Shown here one piece after another: positions 44,705 through 53,183 of a stretch of DNA of 64,000 bases; position 1 is the stretch's first letter, and every line of letters begins with the position of its first letter. The stretch is taken from positions 62,001-126,000 of the forward strand of contig NZ_QVRA01000009.1 in the NCBI RefSeq assembly GCF_003591655.1. Direction: 5' to 3'. The notes beneath the pieces are model-generated. The model was not told the DNA's origin and ran no database searches. It saw only the letters and a program-made list of their open reading frames with translations. Position numbers and translations under genes: made by a program. This stretch comes from Sphingobium terrigena (GTDB lineage: Bacteria > Pseudomonadota > Alphaproteobacteria > Sphingomonadales > Sphingomonadaceae).

Positions 44705-46038
44705 TGATGCGCCTGCGCCAATGGGCCAACTCGATCCACGCCCATATGCTGGCAATGGCTTTTGGCGTGATCGCCATATTGACGCTGTTCAGCCTGTCGG
44801 TCCTGTTCCTGATCCACCCATCCGAAAAAACGCCCGTATCCATTTATGAAATTTCCCGCCTGATGCGCGGCCAGCCGATTTTGCGCGACGCGCCGGTGCT
44901 GCACATTCGCACACAGGCAAGCGCTCCCCGCGCGATGACCGACCCCAGCGAAAGACTGCTAGCCAGGATGTTGGCGGACAGGTTGCGGCTCCCGCCCGCT
45001 CATGTCCTGCTATATCTAAACGACGGCGATCAGAAACGATATGAGCAGTTCAGCCGCGAAATCGCACTCTACGGACGCGATGGACAGGTCGATCCGTTCA
45101 TCGTCGGCACCTTCACCGCCGCAGCCCAGCAGCCATCAGGTCAATGGCGCATCGTGACGCGGGAAGCGCGCGCGCCCGGCACGATCTGGAACCTGACCGG
45201 GCAGGATACGCTGTTGTTCGGGCTGCTCTTCATCATCCCGCTCAGCATGTGGTTCAGCGCGCGGCTGACCCGCCCGATCCGCAGCTTCGCCGCCGCCGCC
45301 GAGCGGCTGGGGGCCGGCAATGAGGCTGCGCCGGTCCCGGTGGAGGGACCGACCGAAATCCGCATGGCTGCCCGGTCGATCAACGACATGCAGGCGCGCA
45401 TCGCGCGCTTCGTGCAGGAACGCACATCGGTGGTCGGCGCGATTGCCCATGATCTGCGCACGCCCCTCTCCCGCCTTCACTTCCACCTTGCCGCAGCGCC
45501 AGACCCGATCCGCACCGCCGCGCAGGAGGAAATTCGTCAGATGGAGCAGCTGATCAGCACCACGCTGGACTTTGTCGACAATGAAAGCCGCCCGCGCCTC
45601 ATGGAGCCGCTCGACCTTGGCCTGCTGGTCGAGGGGCTGGTCGATGATTTTGCCGATATGGGCCATGCCGTCACCATCGCCGACGTCGTCACCATCACCA
45701 TCCATGGCGACATGATCCTGCTGCGGCGGCTGTTCACCAACCTGATCGATAATGCCGTCAAATATGGCGACGCCGCGCATATCATGGTGCGCATCGAAGG
45801 CATGATGGCTGTGGTCGAGGTGGCCGATACTGGTCCCGGCATGAGCCAGGACCATCTGTCCCGCGCGTTCGAACCGTTTTTCCGTGGCGAACCCTCCCGC
45901 AACCGACGCACCGGCGGGGTGGGCCTCGGCCTCTCCATCGTCCAGTCAGCGGCGCAAGCGCATGGTGGCCATGTCATACTGGCGAGCCAGGCCAAAGGCG
46001 GCCTGCGCGCCAGCGTCTATTTGCCGCTACCGGGTTAA
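44701..46038 (+). CDS. Sensor histidine kinase (EnvZ-like)
   Basis: This membrane kinase of 445 residues has a first helix (MLAMAFGVIAILTLFSLSVLFLI) and a periplasmic domain about 45-165. A second helix (LLFGLLFIIPLSMWFSA), a HAMP region (RLTRPIRSFAAAAERLGAGNE), the phospho-His in AHDLRTPLSRLHFHL and the ATPase (NLIDNAVKYG, DTGPGM, GGVGLGLSIV) follow. The start overlaps the regulator stop (ATGA). The last four bases overlap the convergent dehydratase-like pseudogene. Confidence 0.92.
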   Translation: MMMRLRQWANSIHAHMLAMAFGVIAILTLFSLSVLFLIHPSEKTPVSIYEISRLMRGQPILRDAPVLHIRTQASAPRAMTDPSERLLARMLADRLRLPPAHVLLYLNDGDQKRYEQFSREIALYGRDGQVDPFIVGTFTAAAQQPSGQWRIVTREARAPGTIWNLTGQDTLLFGLLFIIPLSMWFSARLTRPIRSFAAAAERLGAGNEAAPVPVEGPTEIRMAARSINDMQARIARFVQERTSVVGAIAHDLRTPLSRLHFHLAAAPDPIRTAAQEEIRQMEQLISTTLDFVDNESRPRLMEPLDLGLLVEGLVDDFADMGHAVTIADVVTITIHGDMILLRRLFTNLIDNAVKYGDAAHIMVRIEGMMAVVEVADTGPGMSQDHLSRAFEPFFRGEPSRNRRTGGVGLGLSIVQSAAQAHGGHVILASQAKGGLRASVYLPLPG

Positions 46039-47208
46039 GCGGGCTTTTTCGGCAACTCCACCTCACCCTTGGCGGTCGCCAGCGTCACGCCGACCTGGTT
46101 CATCAACCGGCATTCCACCTGCACAATGTGACGGCCTTCCTCATCGACAAATTTGTCGAGGATGGTGCCGGTCGTCACCGTGATGTCGCCTGTCAGCGCC
46201 GGGCCGCGATAGTTGCAGGCGGAATGGCGGACCATGCCCCACTCCCCCGCCCAGCCCGCAAAATAATCGGTGATCCACGCCCCCATCGACGCGCCATAGC
46301 CATAGCCGCGCGGCATCCCGATAAAGCGCGCCCAGCGCGGGAACAGATGCCCGCGTGACGGGCCGATATAGGCGCCATCAGTGAATTCGGGATTGATCGC
46401 CTCCATCACCGGGTCATTTTCATGCCCCGCCATTTCCTTGACGAAGCCCAGCGCTTCCATGTCGAGGTCGGTGCGCCGATGGGTGCCGCCCCATTGGGTG
46501 AACATATAGGCACGCCATTCGGTGGTGAAAGACACGATCGAATGGGGACCGATCACCCGCTGCGGCAAGGTTGCGCCGACCACCACATCATCCCACCAGC
46601 GCCGGTCATGGCCCAGATCGTGGAGCATCTGGATCCATTCCATCTTGCGCACTTCCAGTGTTTCCAGCTCATCGTCGGTCCAAATGGGATCGTCAAAGCC
46701 ATCGGTCGGCGCATTATTCTTGCCCGCTGCCTGATCGTAGCGGATCGTCGTGGAACGCTGCTTGGCGATCAGGTCGCCGTCATGATTATAATAGAAATTG
46801 TCGCCGCGCTGAAAACAGGTAGGCCCGGCGAATTTGGTATCCTTGACCGTATAGTCGAACGGAATCCGCTCGTTCCAGATACGGTCGCCGCCTTTCATGC
46901 GCGGGCCCATAAAACCACCATTCGTCGCCACCGAACAGCAAATGGCTATTGGGGATGCTGCCGACGCAGGCGGGCGCGGAACCATGGGCGCAATCCATGG
47001 TGACGGCGAAACTTTGCGGCGCGACCAGCCCGCCCCAGCGGCTCTGCGCGGCATAGCCTGCATCATAATGGAGCCGGTTGGGATAGCGCATCCCCTGCAC
47101 CCAGCGCCGAATATCGCTATTGGCGATCGGCTCCACCATGCGGGCGGGCTGGATCGGCTTGCCCAGATATTGGTCGATATCCGAACAATCGAGCGTCGGG
47201 CTGGTCAT
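46035..47208 (-). pseudogene. FAS1-like / MaoC-type acyl dehydratase, interrupted by a single-base frameshift
   Basis: Two overlapping reading frames on the minus strand form one protein of about 390 residues. The first runs from ATG 47208 (preceded by AGGAGAG) through LHYDAGYAAQSRWGGLVAPQSFA to LLFGGDEWWFYG. The second continues with PRMKGGDRIWNERIPFDY to the stop at 46035. Removing one base in GGGCCC (46903-46908) joins them without a gap. Two hot-dog-type halves are visible, as in dehydratases acting on CoA thioesters in steroid or fatty-acid-like breakdown. As written the gene would give a truncated protein; a sequencing or assembly indel is equally possible. Confidence 0.8.
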
Positions 47209-47319
47209 GTCTCTCTCCTGTCACGCATCTGTTGCCGCAGTTGGACTGGTCGGCGGAATTGCGATGCAGGCTAGCAGCGGCCCCAATGCAGCTGCTTGAC
47301 GGATTTGGACAGTGCGGGC

Positions 47320-48333
47320 TTAGCCGCGTGCCGCCGCGCGGATCGCAGTGGGCGCAGCACCAAGCCATAAATGGCAACTGCGGGTCAGCACCGACTGTTC
47401 GGCAAAGCCCAGCTTCTCCGAAATGACCATGACGTCCAGATCGGTCTGGCGCAGATAATAGAGCAGCATGTCGCGGCGCACCTCATCCTTGATCGTCTGG
47501 AAGGCAGTGCCTTCGGCGCGCAACCGGCGATGCAAGGTGCGCGGGTGCAGGCCAAGCTGGACCGCGACCTGCGCATTGGAACAATCGCCAACGCCCAGGC
47601 CCTGCATGATCAGGCCGCGCACCTGTGCGTGCAACGGGGGATGATGATCGGGGAAATGCGCGCGGATATAGGCGGTCACGGCGCTCAACGCATCGGCGTC
47701 CGGCTCGACAATCGGGCAGGCCATGTCCCGATCGGCAAAGCTCAGGCCATCCTCGCTCTGGCCGAAATGCACCGGACAGCCAAAATGACGGCGATAGAGG
47801 GCAAGCGGCGAGAGCGGCTGATGTCGGAAATGGACCCGGCGCGCGCGGGCGCGGCTCCCCGTCAGGTCCATCGCGGTCAGATGCCCCAACAGCAATATCT
47901 GCTCCATCGCCTGCGCCCGGTCGGGCATGGCGTCGAGCAAGATGTCATGGCCGACAAACACATGACGGACCGATGGAAAACGCCGCAGCCAAAGCCGTGC
48001 TGCAAGGCTATGGGCATAGCTGTGGCTGCTGGCATAATCGAGCGCATCGCCCAGCGTCGGTGAGTTGCGCATCGCCTGCCCCAGCGGCCCGAATATCGCC
48101 CCGCCCCGCTGACGCAGGGCCAGACGCAGGCCGAAATCGGGGCGACCCAGCGCCACAGCGCTGCGTTCCAGCAGCAGGACAAGCTGGCGATACCCAAAGC
48201 CAGGGTCAGCCGGATCGAGCCCCGCTTGCTGGAACAGCAGCACAGGATCGCCGCCCAGATCACGCACCAGTTCAGGGTAGAAGCGCAGCAGGCGGGCATG
48301 GACGGCCTCGAATGGATCGCTGCTTGCGGTCAT
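47320..48333 (-). CDS. AraC-family transcriptional regulator (OruR/ArgR-like, Arabinose_bd N-terminal domain)
   Basis: This regulator of 337 residues has a large N-terminal ligand-binding domain with YASSHSYAHSLAARLWLRRFPSVRH and FGCPVHFGQSEDGLSFADRDMACPI, typical of the Arabinose_bd type. The C-terminal double helix-turn-helix is SNAQVAVQLGLHPRTLHRRLRAEGTAFQTIKDEVRRDML and LDVMVISEKLGFAEQSVLTR. GGAGAGG precedes ATG 48333; longer frames upstream are rejected. It is divergent from the SnoaL/SDR genes (110 bases apart) and heads towards the dehydratase-like gene, so it probably controls this catabolic block. Confidence 0.9.
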   Translation of the reverse strand: MTASSDPFEAVHARLLRFYPELVRDLGGDPVLLFQQAGLDPADPGFGYRQLVLLLERSAVALGRPDFGLRLALRQRGGAIFGPLGQAMRNSPTLGDALDYASSHSYAHSLAARLWLRRFPSVRHVFVGHDILLDAMPDRAQAMEQILLLGHLTAMDLTGSRARARRVHFRHQPLSPLALYRRHFGCPVHFGQSEDGLSFADRDMACPIVEPDADALSAVTAYIRAHFPDHHPPLHAQVRGLIMQGLGVGDCSNAQVAVQLGLHPRTLHRRLRAEGTAFQTIKDEVRRDMLLYYLRQTDLDVMVISEKLGFAEQSVLTRSCHLWLGAAPTAIRAAARG

Positions 48334-48442
48334 GATGATCCTCTCCGGCGGTGCCGCGGCGATGATGCGCTCCTGTCCAGATTCGTCAAGCCAATGGCCG
48401 CGCCGCCGCGCGATAATCGCGGGAACGAAGGAGAGGATCAAC

Positions 48443-49012
48443 ATGCCCGACGATGCGGCGACGTGGCGGTTTTTGCACGACCGGCAGCAGATCAGCGACT
48501 GTCTGGCGCGGCTGGCGCGGGGCGAGGACCGGCGCGACGCAGCCTTGATCAGCGCTAGCTTCTGGCCGGACGCCACAACCGACTATGGCATATTCGCGGG
48601 CGATTTTGCCGCCTATCTCGCCTGGGTGGTGCCGGGGTCGGATGCCATCGCGGTAACCCAGCATATATTGGGACAAAGCCATGTCGTCGTGGAGGGCAAC
48701 GGCGCGCGGGTCGAAACCCAGGTCAGTGCCTACCACCGCATCGACGCGTGCAAAGGCGCTCGTGATGTGTGGCTGGGTGGGCGTTATCTGGACGTGATGG
48801 AACAGCGCGCAGACGAGTGGCGGATCATTCGCCGCATGATGGTCTATGACTGGTTCCGCGATGATGGCCCGTCGGTCGACTGGTCGCAGGGATTGATGGG
48901 CATGGCGTTCAGCGGCCCGGACTTTACCGGCCGCGCCCAGGGCGATGTCAGCACGGCCTTTTCGCGGGCCGCGAATAGAAATATAAGGAGTAGCACGGGA
49001 TGGGACAGCTGA
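48443..49012 (+). CDS. SnoaL-like (NTF2-fold) protein 1
   Basis: This protein of 189 residues has the SnoaL-like/NTF2 fold. It begins RQQISDCLARLARGEDRRDAALISASFWPDATTDYG and has an internal His-containing HILGQSHVVVEGNGARVETQV, with WLGGRYLDVMEQRADEWRIIRRMMVYDWF at the end. Such proteins act as dehydratases, isomerases or hydroxylase partners in catabolic clusters. GAAGGAGAGG precedes ATG 48443. It overlaps the SDR gene by 13 bases and is related to the second SnoaL gene at 49871. Confidence 0.85.
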   Translation: MPDDAATWRFLHDRQQISDCLARLARGEDRRDAALISASFWPDATTDYGIFAGDFAAYLAWVVPGSDAIAVTQHILGQSHVVVEGNGARVETQVSAYHRIDACKGARDVWLGGRYLDVMEQRADEWRIIRRMMVYDWFRDDGPSVDWSQGLMGMAFSGPDFTGRAQGDVSTAFSRAANRNIRSSTGWDS

Positions 49013-49881
49013 CAGGCAAGGTGGCCGTCGTCACCGGCGCAAGCCGGGGGATCGGCAAGGGCATTGCGCTCGCGTTGGCGGAGCAGGGCGCGACCGTCTA
49101 TGTGACGGGCCGCACTGTGAAAGACGGCGATCACGCTCTGCCCGGCACGGTCGGCGAGACCGCGAAGCAATGCGATGCACGAGGTGGCCGGGGCATCGCT
49201 GTCGCAGTCGATCATGGCGATGACGCCCAGGTCGCCGCACTGTTCGATCGCGTGGCGCAGGAACAGGGTCGGCTCGATATCCTAGTCAACAACGCCTTCG
49301 CCCTGCCGGAGGATCTGACCACCACCCTGCCCTTCTGGGAAAAGCCGCTGTCCAACTGGGAGATGGTGGATGTGGGGGTGCGGTCCAACTTCACCGCCGC
49401 CTGGCACGCAGCAAAGATCATGACGCCGCAGCGATCAGGGCTGATCGTCGCGATTTCGGGCTATGTCGGGGTCACCTATACTTATGGCACGGTGTTTGGC
49501 ACAGCCAAGTCAGCCGTGGACCGGATGGCGCGGGACATGGCGATCGAACTGGAACCCCATGGTGTCGCATCGCTCTCGCTGTGGCAGGGGCTGACATTTA
49601 CCGAGCGGGCCAACCGCAATCTGGCGGCCAATCCGGCGATGAAGAGCCGCACCGTCACGAACCCGCTGGTCGGCTGCTCACCCGAATTTCCGGGGCGCGT
49701 TATCGCTGCGCTGGCGGTCGATCCGGCGATCATGGCGCGGTCGGGCGGCACCTTCATCACCGCCGAGGTCGCGCAGGACTATGGTATCACCGATATAGAC
49801 GGGAAGGTCATCCCGTCGCTGCGGGCCGAACGCGGATCGCCAATCTGGCACCCCATCAACGAGTCCAGCCATGGACGCTGA
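49000..49881 (+). CDS. SDR-family protein with Phe in place of the catalytic Tyr
   Basis: This protein of 293 residues in the short-chain dehydrogenase/reductase superfamily is closest in layout to DHRS1-like members. Cofactor motifs are intact: TGASRGIGKG near the N-terminus and LVNNAFA. The active site is odd. Ser153 (AISG) and Lys170 are in place, but position 166, which should be Tyr, is Phe (FGTAKSAVDRMA), confirmed by codon TTT at 49495-49497. Classical SDR catalysis needs that Tyr. The gene overlaps SnoaL genes on both sides (13 and 11 bases), so the three proteins are made together. Confidence 0.88.
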   Translation: MGQLTGKVAVVTGASRGIGKGIALALAEQGATVYVTGRTVKDGDHALPGTVGETAKQCDARGGRGIAVAVDHGDDAQVAALFDRVAQEQGRLDILVNNAFALPEDLTTTLPFWEKPLSNWEMVDVGVRSNFTAAWHAAKIMTPQRSGLIVAISGYVGVTYTYGTVFGTAKSAVDRMARDMAIELEPHGVASLSLWQGLTFTERANRNLAANPAMKSRTVTNPLVGCSPEFPGRVIAALAVDPAIMARSGGTFITAEVAQDYGITDIDGKVIPSLRAERGSPIWHPINESSHGR

Positions 49882-50431
49882 TCGTATCGCCCGCCTCGAC
49901 GCGCTGCTCGACCGGCAGGATATCGCCGATTGCATCACCCGCTTTGCGCGCGGCATGGACCGGTTCGACCGGGCGCTGTTCCTGTCGGCCTTCCACCCCG
50001 ATGCCACCATCACCGCCGGGCCATTTGTGGGGGAAGCAGCGCCACTCTACGACTGGGCGACAGGCCTGCATGAGGGCGGTCAGGAGGCCACCCACCATAA
50101 TCTCCTCAACCAGACGATCGACATCGACGGCGACAGCGCGCATGTCGAAACCTATTATCTATTCGTCGGTCGCAATCGCGACGCCAGCAACTGGATCGCG
50201 GGCGGGCGCTATCTCGACCGAATGGAGCGACGCAACGGCGCGTGGAAGATCGCGCTGCGCACCAATGTCATCGAATGGTCAGGGCTGGTCCCCACCCTCC
50301 CCCTGCCCTTTGCCGACTGGCCGGGGATCGACGCGAATGGCGTGTCGGCCCGCGACAGAAGCGATCCGTCCTATCAACGCCCCTTGGTCAATTATCGCCC
50401 TACCCATATACCCGCAATGGAGCATGATTAG
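49871..50431 (+). CDS. SnoaL-like (NTF2-fold) protein 2
   Basis: This second NTF2-fold protein of 186 residues begins ARLDALLDRQDIADCITRFARGMDRFDRALFLSAFHPDATITAG and carries ATHHNLLNQTIDIDGDSAHVETYYLFVGR and a final IAGGRYLDRMERRNGAWKIALRTNVIEW. It resembles the SnoaL-like gene at 48443 (shared R-Y-L-D-x-M-E and W-x-I strands), so the pair may form a heteromer. It ends the three-gene cassette; the iterons start 9 bases after its stop. Confidence 0.85.
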   Translation: MDADRIARLDALLDRQDIADCITRFARGMDRFDRALFLSAFHPDATITAGPFVGEAAPLYDWATGLHEGGQEATHHNLLNQTIDIDGDSAHVETYYLFVGRNRDASNWIAGGRYLDRMERRNGAWKIALRTNVIEWSGLVPTLPLPFADWPGIDANGVSARDRSDPSYQRPLVNYRPTHIPAMEHD

Positions 50432-50876
50432 GCCCGAAACACAGCGTGTTATCACGTCGCATCCGACGTGGTTTCAGAACCGCTCCAGCGTGTTTTCAGG
50501 TCCGATCGGACGTGGGATCGGTTTTGCCTACCCCTGCCCGACTCATGGAAATGGGCGGAGAAAAGCAGCGCGGACCAAGCCCTAACCCTGCTAATCCCAG
50601 AATAAATCTCTAAGCCGACAGCGAGGCCTGGCAGATCAAAACAGCTCAAGGTTCGCCATCCATCTCAATCAGAGCATTAGAGTTGAGGTTGATAGGCTAT
50701 CAAGACACTCCAAACCCATCCGCTGCGACCCGACACCAAGGTTATGGTTTGGCGATATCGCAATGCAACAAGTCGGCATTATCGACGACTCTCACCGCTG
50801 GTTTGACTTTCGAGGGGAAATAGGCGCATTAAACGCCAACCAATTTACTGCCCATGATTCGGCAATGCGAGGCACC
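50432..50876. other. Gene-free replication-origin region upstream of parA
   Basis: This stretch of 445 bases lies between the second SnoaL gene and parA. It holds the 22-bp tandem iterons (50441-50528), a perfect palindrome TTGATAGGCTATCAA (50689-50703), and an inverted repeat CCAAACC/GGTTTGG (50710-50752). A weak promoter-like pair, TTGACT with GCATTA after 17 bases, lies at 50803-50831. I see no convincing gene. The region looks like the cis-acting part of the replicon (origin and/or parA operator). Confidence 0.6.
50441..50528 (+). repeat. Four tandem 22-bp iteron-like repeats
   Basis: Successive units begin at 50441, 50463, 50485 and 50507, exactly 22 bases apart, with a shared core close to CGTGtTTTCAG. 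Units 1 and 3 match at 17 of 22 bases and units 2 and 3 at 16 of 22; the fourth is more degenerate but keeps GGACGTGG. Related copies lie beyond the Rep gene. The period of two helix turns, in phase, is typical of initiator-binding iterons. Confidence 0.72.
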
Positions 50877-52067
50877 ATGTCGTTTACGGTCAACACACTA
50901 CGTAACGTCACCACAGCCTGCCAGCAAATGCGCGATCATATCAAGACGATCGTGTTCCGGCCGGACAATCACAAGACGCTCGACATCACTTTCGGCCCGA
51001 CGGTCGCCGCCGAACTGATCGGCCGGACCCCCGAAGCGCTGGCCAAGGCGGAAGCTAAGGGCCGTCTGCCCCAGCCCAAGCAACTGCCCAATGGCCGCCG
51101 CTACTACACACTGGAGGATTTGACCCAGATTCGCACCGCGCTCGGCATACAAGTAGGCAAGCAGCCGGACGAAGATGCGGTCGTACTGGCCGTGCAGAAT
51201 TTCAAGGGCGGGGTCGGCAAAAGCACGATCACCAAGCATCTGGCCGACTATCTCGCCCTCCATGGGTACAGCGTGCTGGTGATCGATTGCGACCCTCAGG
51301 CCTCCACCACCACCATGTTCGATATTCAGCCCGAAACGCTGATCGATGACGAACAGACGCTTGGCGCGTTCCTCTCGCCCCGCAGCACGTTCAGCGATTT
51401 CTCGCAAACGATCCGCGACACGCCCTGGCCGACCATCAAGATCGTGCCGTCGAGCCTTGGCCTGCAGGACGCCGAATGGGATCTGACCGCGACATTGCGC
51501 GAAGGCGGGCAGGCGGTGCGCGAAGGGTTGCAGGCGCTGCGCATCGGCATTGCCAGCGTGACCAAGGATTTCGACGTCATCCTGCTCGATCCGCCGCCAG
51601 CCATGGGCTTTCTCGGTCTCAACGTCATGGCCGCGGCAACCGGGCTGTTGATCCCGGTGCCAGCGCGCCAGCTCGATTATCTCTCGACCATCCATTTCAT
51701 GGACACGATCGCGGACAATATCGAGATTCTCGAAGAAAATGGCACGCCGGTGGACTATGGCTTCATCCGCGTGGTCTGCTCCGCCTTCTCGCCCAGCAAG
51801 CCGGGTGAGAATGATATGTGGCGGATCATGCAGGCAACCTATGCCGGGCTGCTGCTGGGGCAGCCCATCCTGGCGTCCGAGGAAATCAAGAACGCCACCC
51901 AGGCGTTCCGCTCCATCTATGAATCCAAGCCGTCCGCCTCGCACCAGACCTATACGCGGTGCCGCGACAATCTCGACGCCGTCTTTGCCGAAGTCGAGCA
52001 GCAGATCCGCCAGCAATGGCCATCGACCAGCCTGACCGCTGACGCCAGCGTGGGTGTTGCCGCATGA
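50877..52067 (+). CDS. parA: Plasmid partition ATPase ParA (RepA of the partition system), with N-terminal DNA-binding domain
   Basis: This protein of 396 residues has an N-terminal MerR-like/winged-helix region (about 45-105, LIGRTPEALAKAEAKGRLPQP with NGRRYYTLEDL), as in type Ia ParA proteins that repress their own promoter. The deviant Walker ATPase follows: FKGGVGKSTITKHLADYLA, VIDCDPQAS, and LLDPPPAMG. ATG 50877 has GAGG upstream and starts at SFTVNTL; an earlier in-frame ATG at 50763 would extend into the origin region. The stop overlaps parB. It would drive DNA segregation of the replicon and bind its operator upstream. Confidence 0.93.
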   Translation: MSFTVNTLRNVTTACQQMRDHIKTIVFRPDNHKTLDITFGPTVAAELIGRTPEALAKAEAKGRLPQPKQLPNGRRYYTLEDLTQIRTALGIQVGKQPDEDAVVLAVQNFKGGVGKSTITKHLADYLALHGYSVLVIDCDPQASTTTMFDIQPETLIDDEQTLGAFLSPRSTFSDFSQTIRDTPWPTIKIVPSSLGLQDAEWDLTATLREGGQAVREGLQALRIGIASVTKDFDVILLDPPPAMGFLGLNVMAAATGLLIPVPARQLDYLSTIHFMDTIADNIEILEENGTPVDYGFIRVVCSAFSPSKPGENDMWRIMQATYAGLLLGQPILASEEIKNATQAFRSIYESKPSASHQTYTRCRDNLDAVFAEVEQQIRQQWPSTSLTADASVGVAA

Positions 52068-53083
52068 GCCGCCGGTCCCTGATCAGCGAAGCGCTGGCGG
52101 CCTCGCTCAACGATCCCGCACCCGCACCCGTCGCGGTGAGCGACACCAACCCCGCGACCCCGCGCCCCAACTTCACCAACAAGCGGCTCGAAGCCTTTGG
52201 TGAGGCGGCGCGGATCGTCAAGCGCCCGACGATCCGGTTGAAGCCGTCGGAATGTTCGATCTGGTCGGGCAATGCGCGCGACTATTCGCTGCTGGACGAA
52301 CATCGTCTGCGCAGCCTGATCGATTCCATCCTGGCCGAGGGGGGCAATCGCATCCCTGCTGTGGTGCGCCGGACGCCGCAGGGTGAACTGCCCTATGAGC
52401 TGGTCACCGGCACGCGACGGCACTGGGCGATCGCCTGGCTCAACGCCAATCATTATCCCGACATCGAACTGATCGCGATCATCGAGGATCTGGACGATGA
52501 AGCGGCCTTCCGTCTGGCCGACATCGAAAATCGCGAGCGGGAAGATATTTCCGATCTCGAACGCGGAGCGAACTATAAGGCAGCGGTCGATCGCTTCTAT
52601 GGCGGCGTGCAGTTGCGGATGGCCGAACGGCTCAAAATCTCCAAGTCGCAACTGTCGCGCTATATTGCGCTCACCGAAATCCCGCCCCTGCTGGTCAGCG
52701 CCTTTCACTCGCCGATGGACCTTCAGGCCAAATATGCGGAAAAGCTCCTGCCGCTGCTGCGTGACCCAATCGCACGCGGCAAGCTGGAGGCCGCGGCCGA
52801 CCAGATCGCGTCGGAACAGAGCTTTCGACGTTCTGGTGACGAACAGCCCATAGCCGGTTCGGAGGTGCTGGCGCGTCTACTCAAGGCGGTGACCGTGAAG
52901 GGCCGGGTGCAGAAGGCGACGATTGCTGGAGCCAGCGGCGCGACGGTCGGGCAGGTCGACAAGGACCAGCAGAAGCTTTTGACGCTGACGCTGATGCCAT
53001 CCGACCTGTCTACCGACGATATATTGGAGGCGCTGCGCCCGGTGATCGAACAGGCGAAGATCATGCGCTCACGGCGACGCTAG
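52064..53083 (+). CDS. parB: Partition protein ParB (RepB type)
   Basis: This DNA-binding partition protein of 339 residues has the N-terminal ParB/Srx domain (IDSILAEGGNRIPAVVRRTPQG, YELVTGTRRHWAIAWLN), the conserved box DEAAFRLADIENREREDISDLERG and a helix-turn-helix (ERLKISKSQLSRYIALTEIPPLL). The C-terminus (TLTLMPSDLSTDDILEALRPVIEQ) is a likely dimerisation segment. The start overlaps parA (ATGA). It would bind the parS site, not identified here; the candidate palindromes at 50689-50703 and 54663-54683 are possible. Confidence 0.93.
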   Translation: MSRRSLISEALAASLNDPAPAPVAVSDTNPATPRPNFTNKRLEAFGEAARIVKRPTIRLKPSECSIWSGNARDYSLLDEHRLRSLIDSILAEGGNRIPAVVRRTPQGELPYELVTGTRRHWAIAWLNANHYPDIELIAIIEDLDDEAAFRLADIENREREDISDLERGANYKAAVDRFYGGVQLRMAERLKISKSQLSRYIALTEIPPLLVSAFHSPMDLQAKYAEKLLPLLRDPIARGKLEAAADQIASEQSFRRSGDEQPIAGSEVLARLLKAVTVKGRVQKATIAGASGATVGQVDKDQQKLLTLTLMPSDLSTDDILEALRPVIEQAKIMRSRRR

Positions 53084-53183
53084 GACCAAGGGATGGAAAG
53101 CTGAAAAATCCTCTTTTATTGTTATATTTCAGAACGTTATCGCAATTTTCCCCCTGGAGGGAACACAGGACGGGACCAATAGG

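Noticed and set aside
53084..53183. Antisense RNA between parB and rep, as in repABC plasmids
   Set aside because: The gap is AT-rich but I could not find a clear promoter and terminator on the minus strand, so no RNA gene is called.
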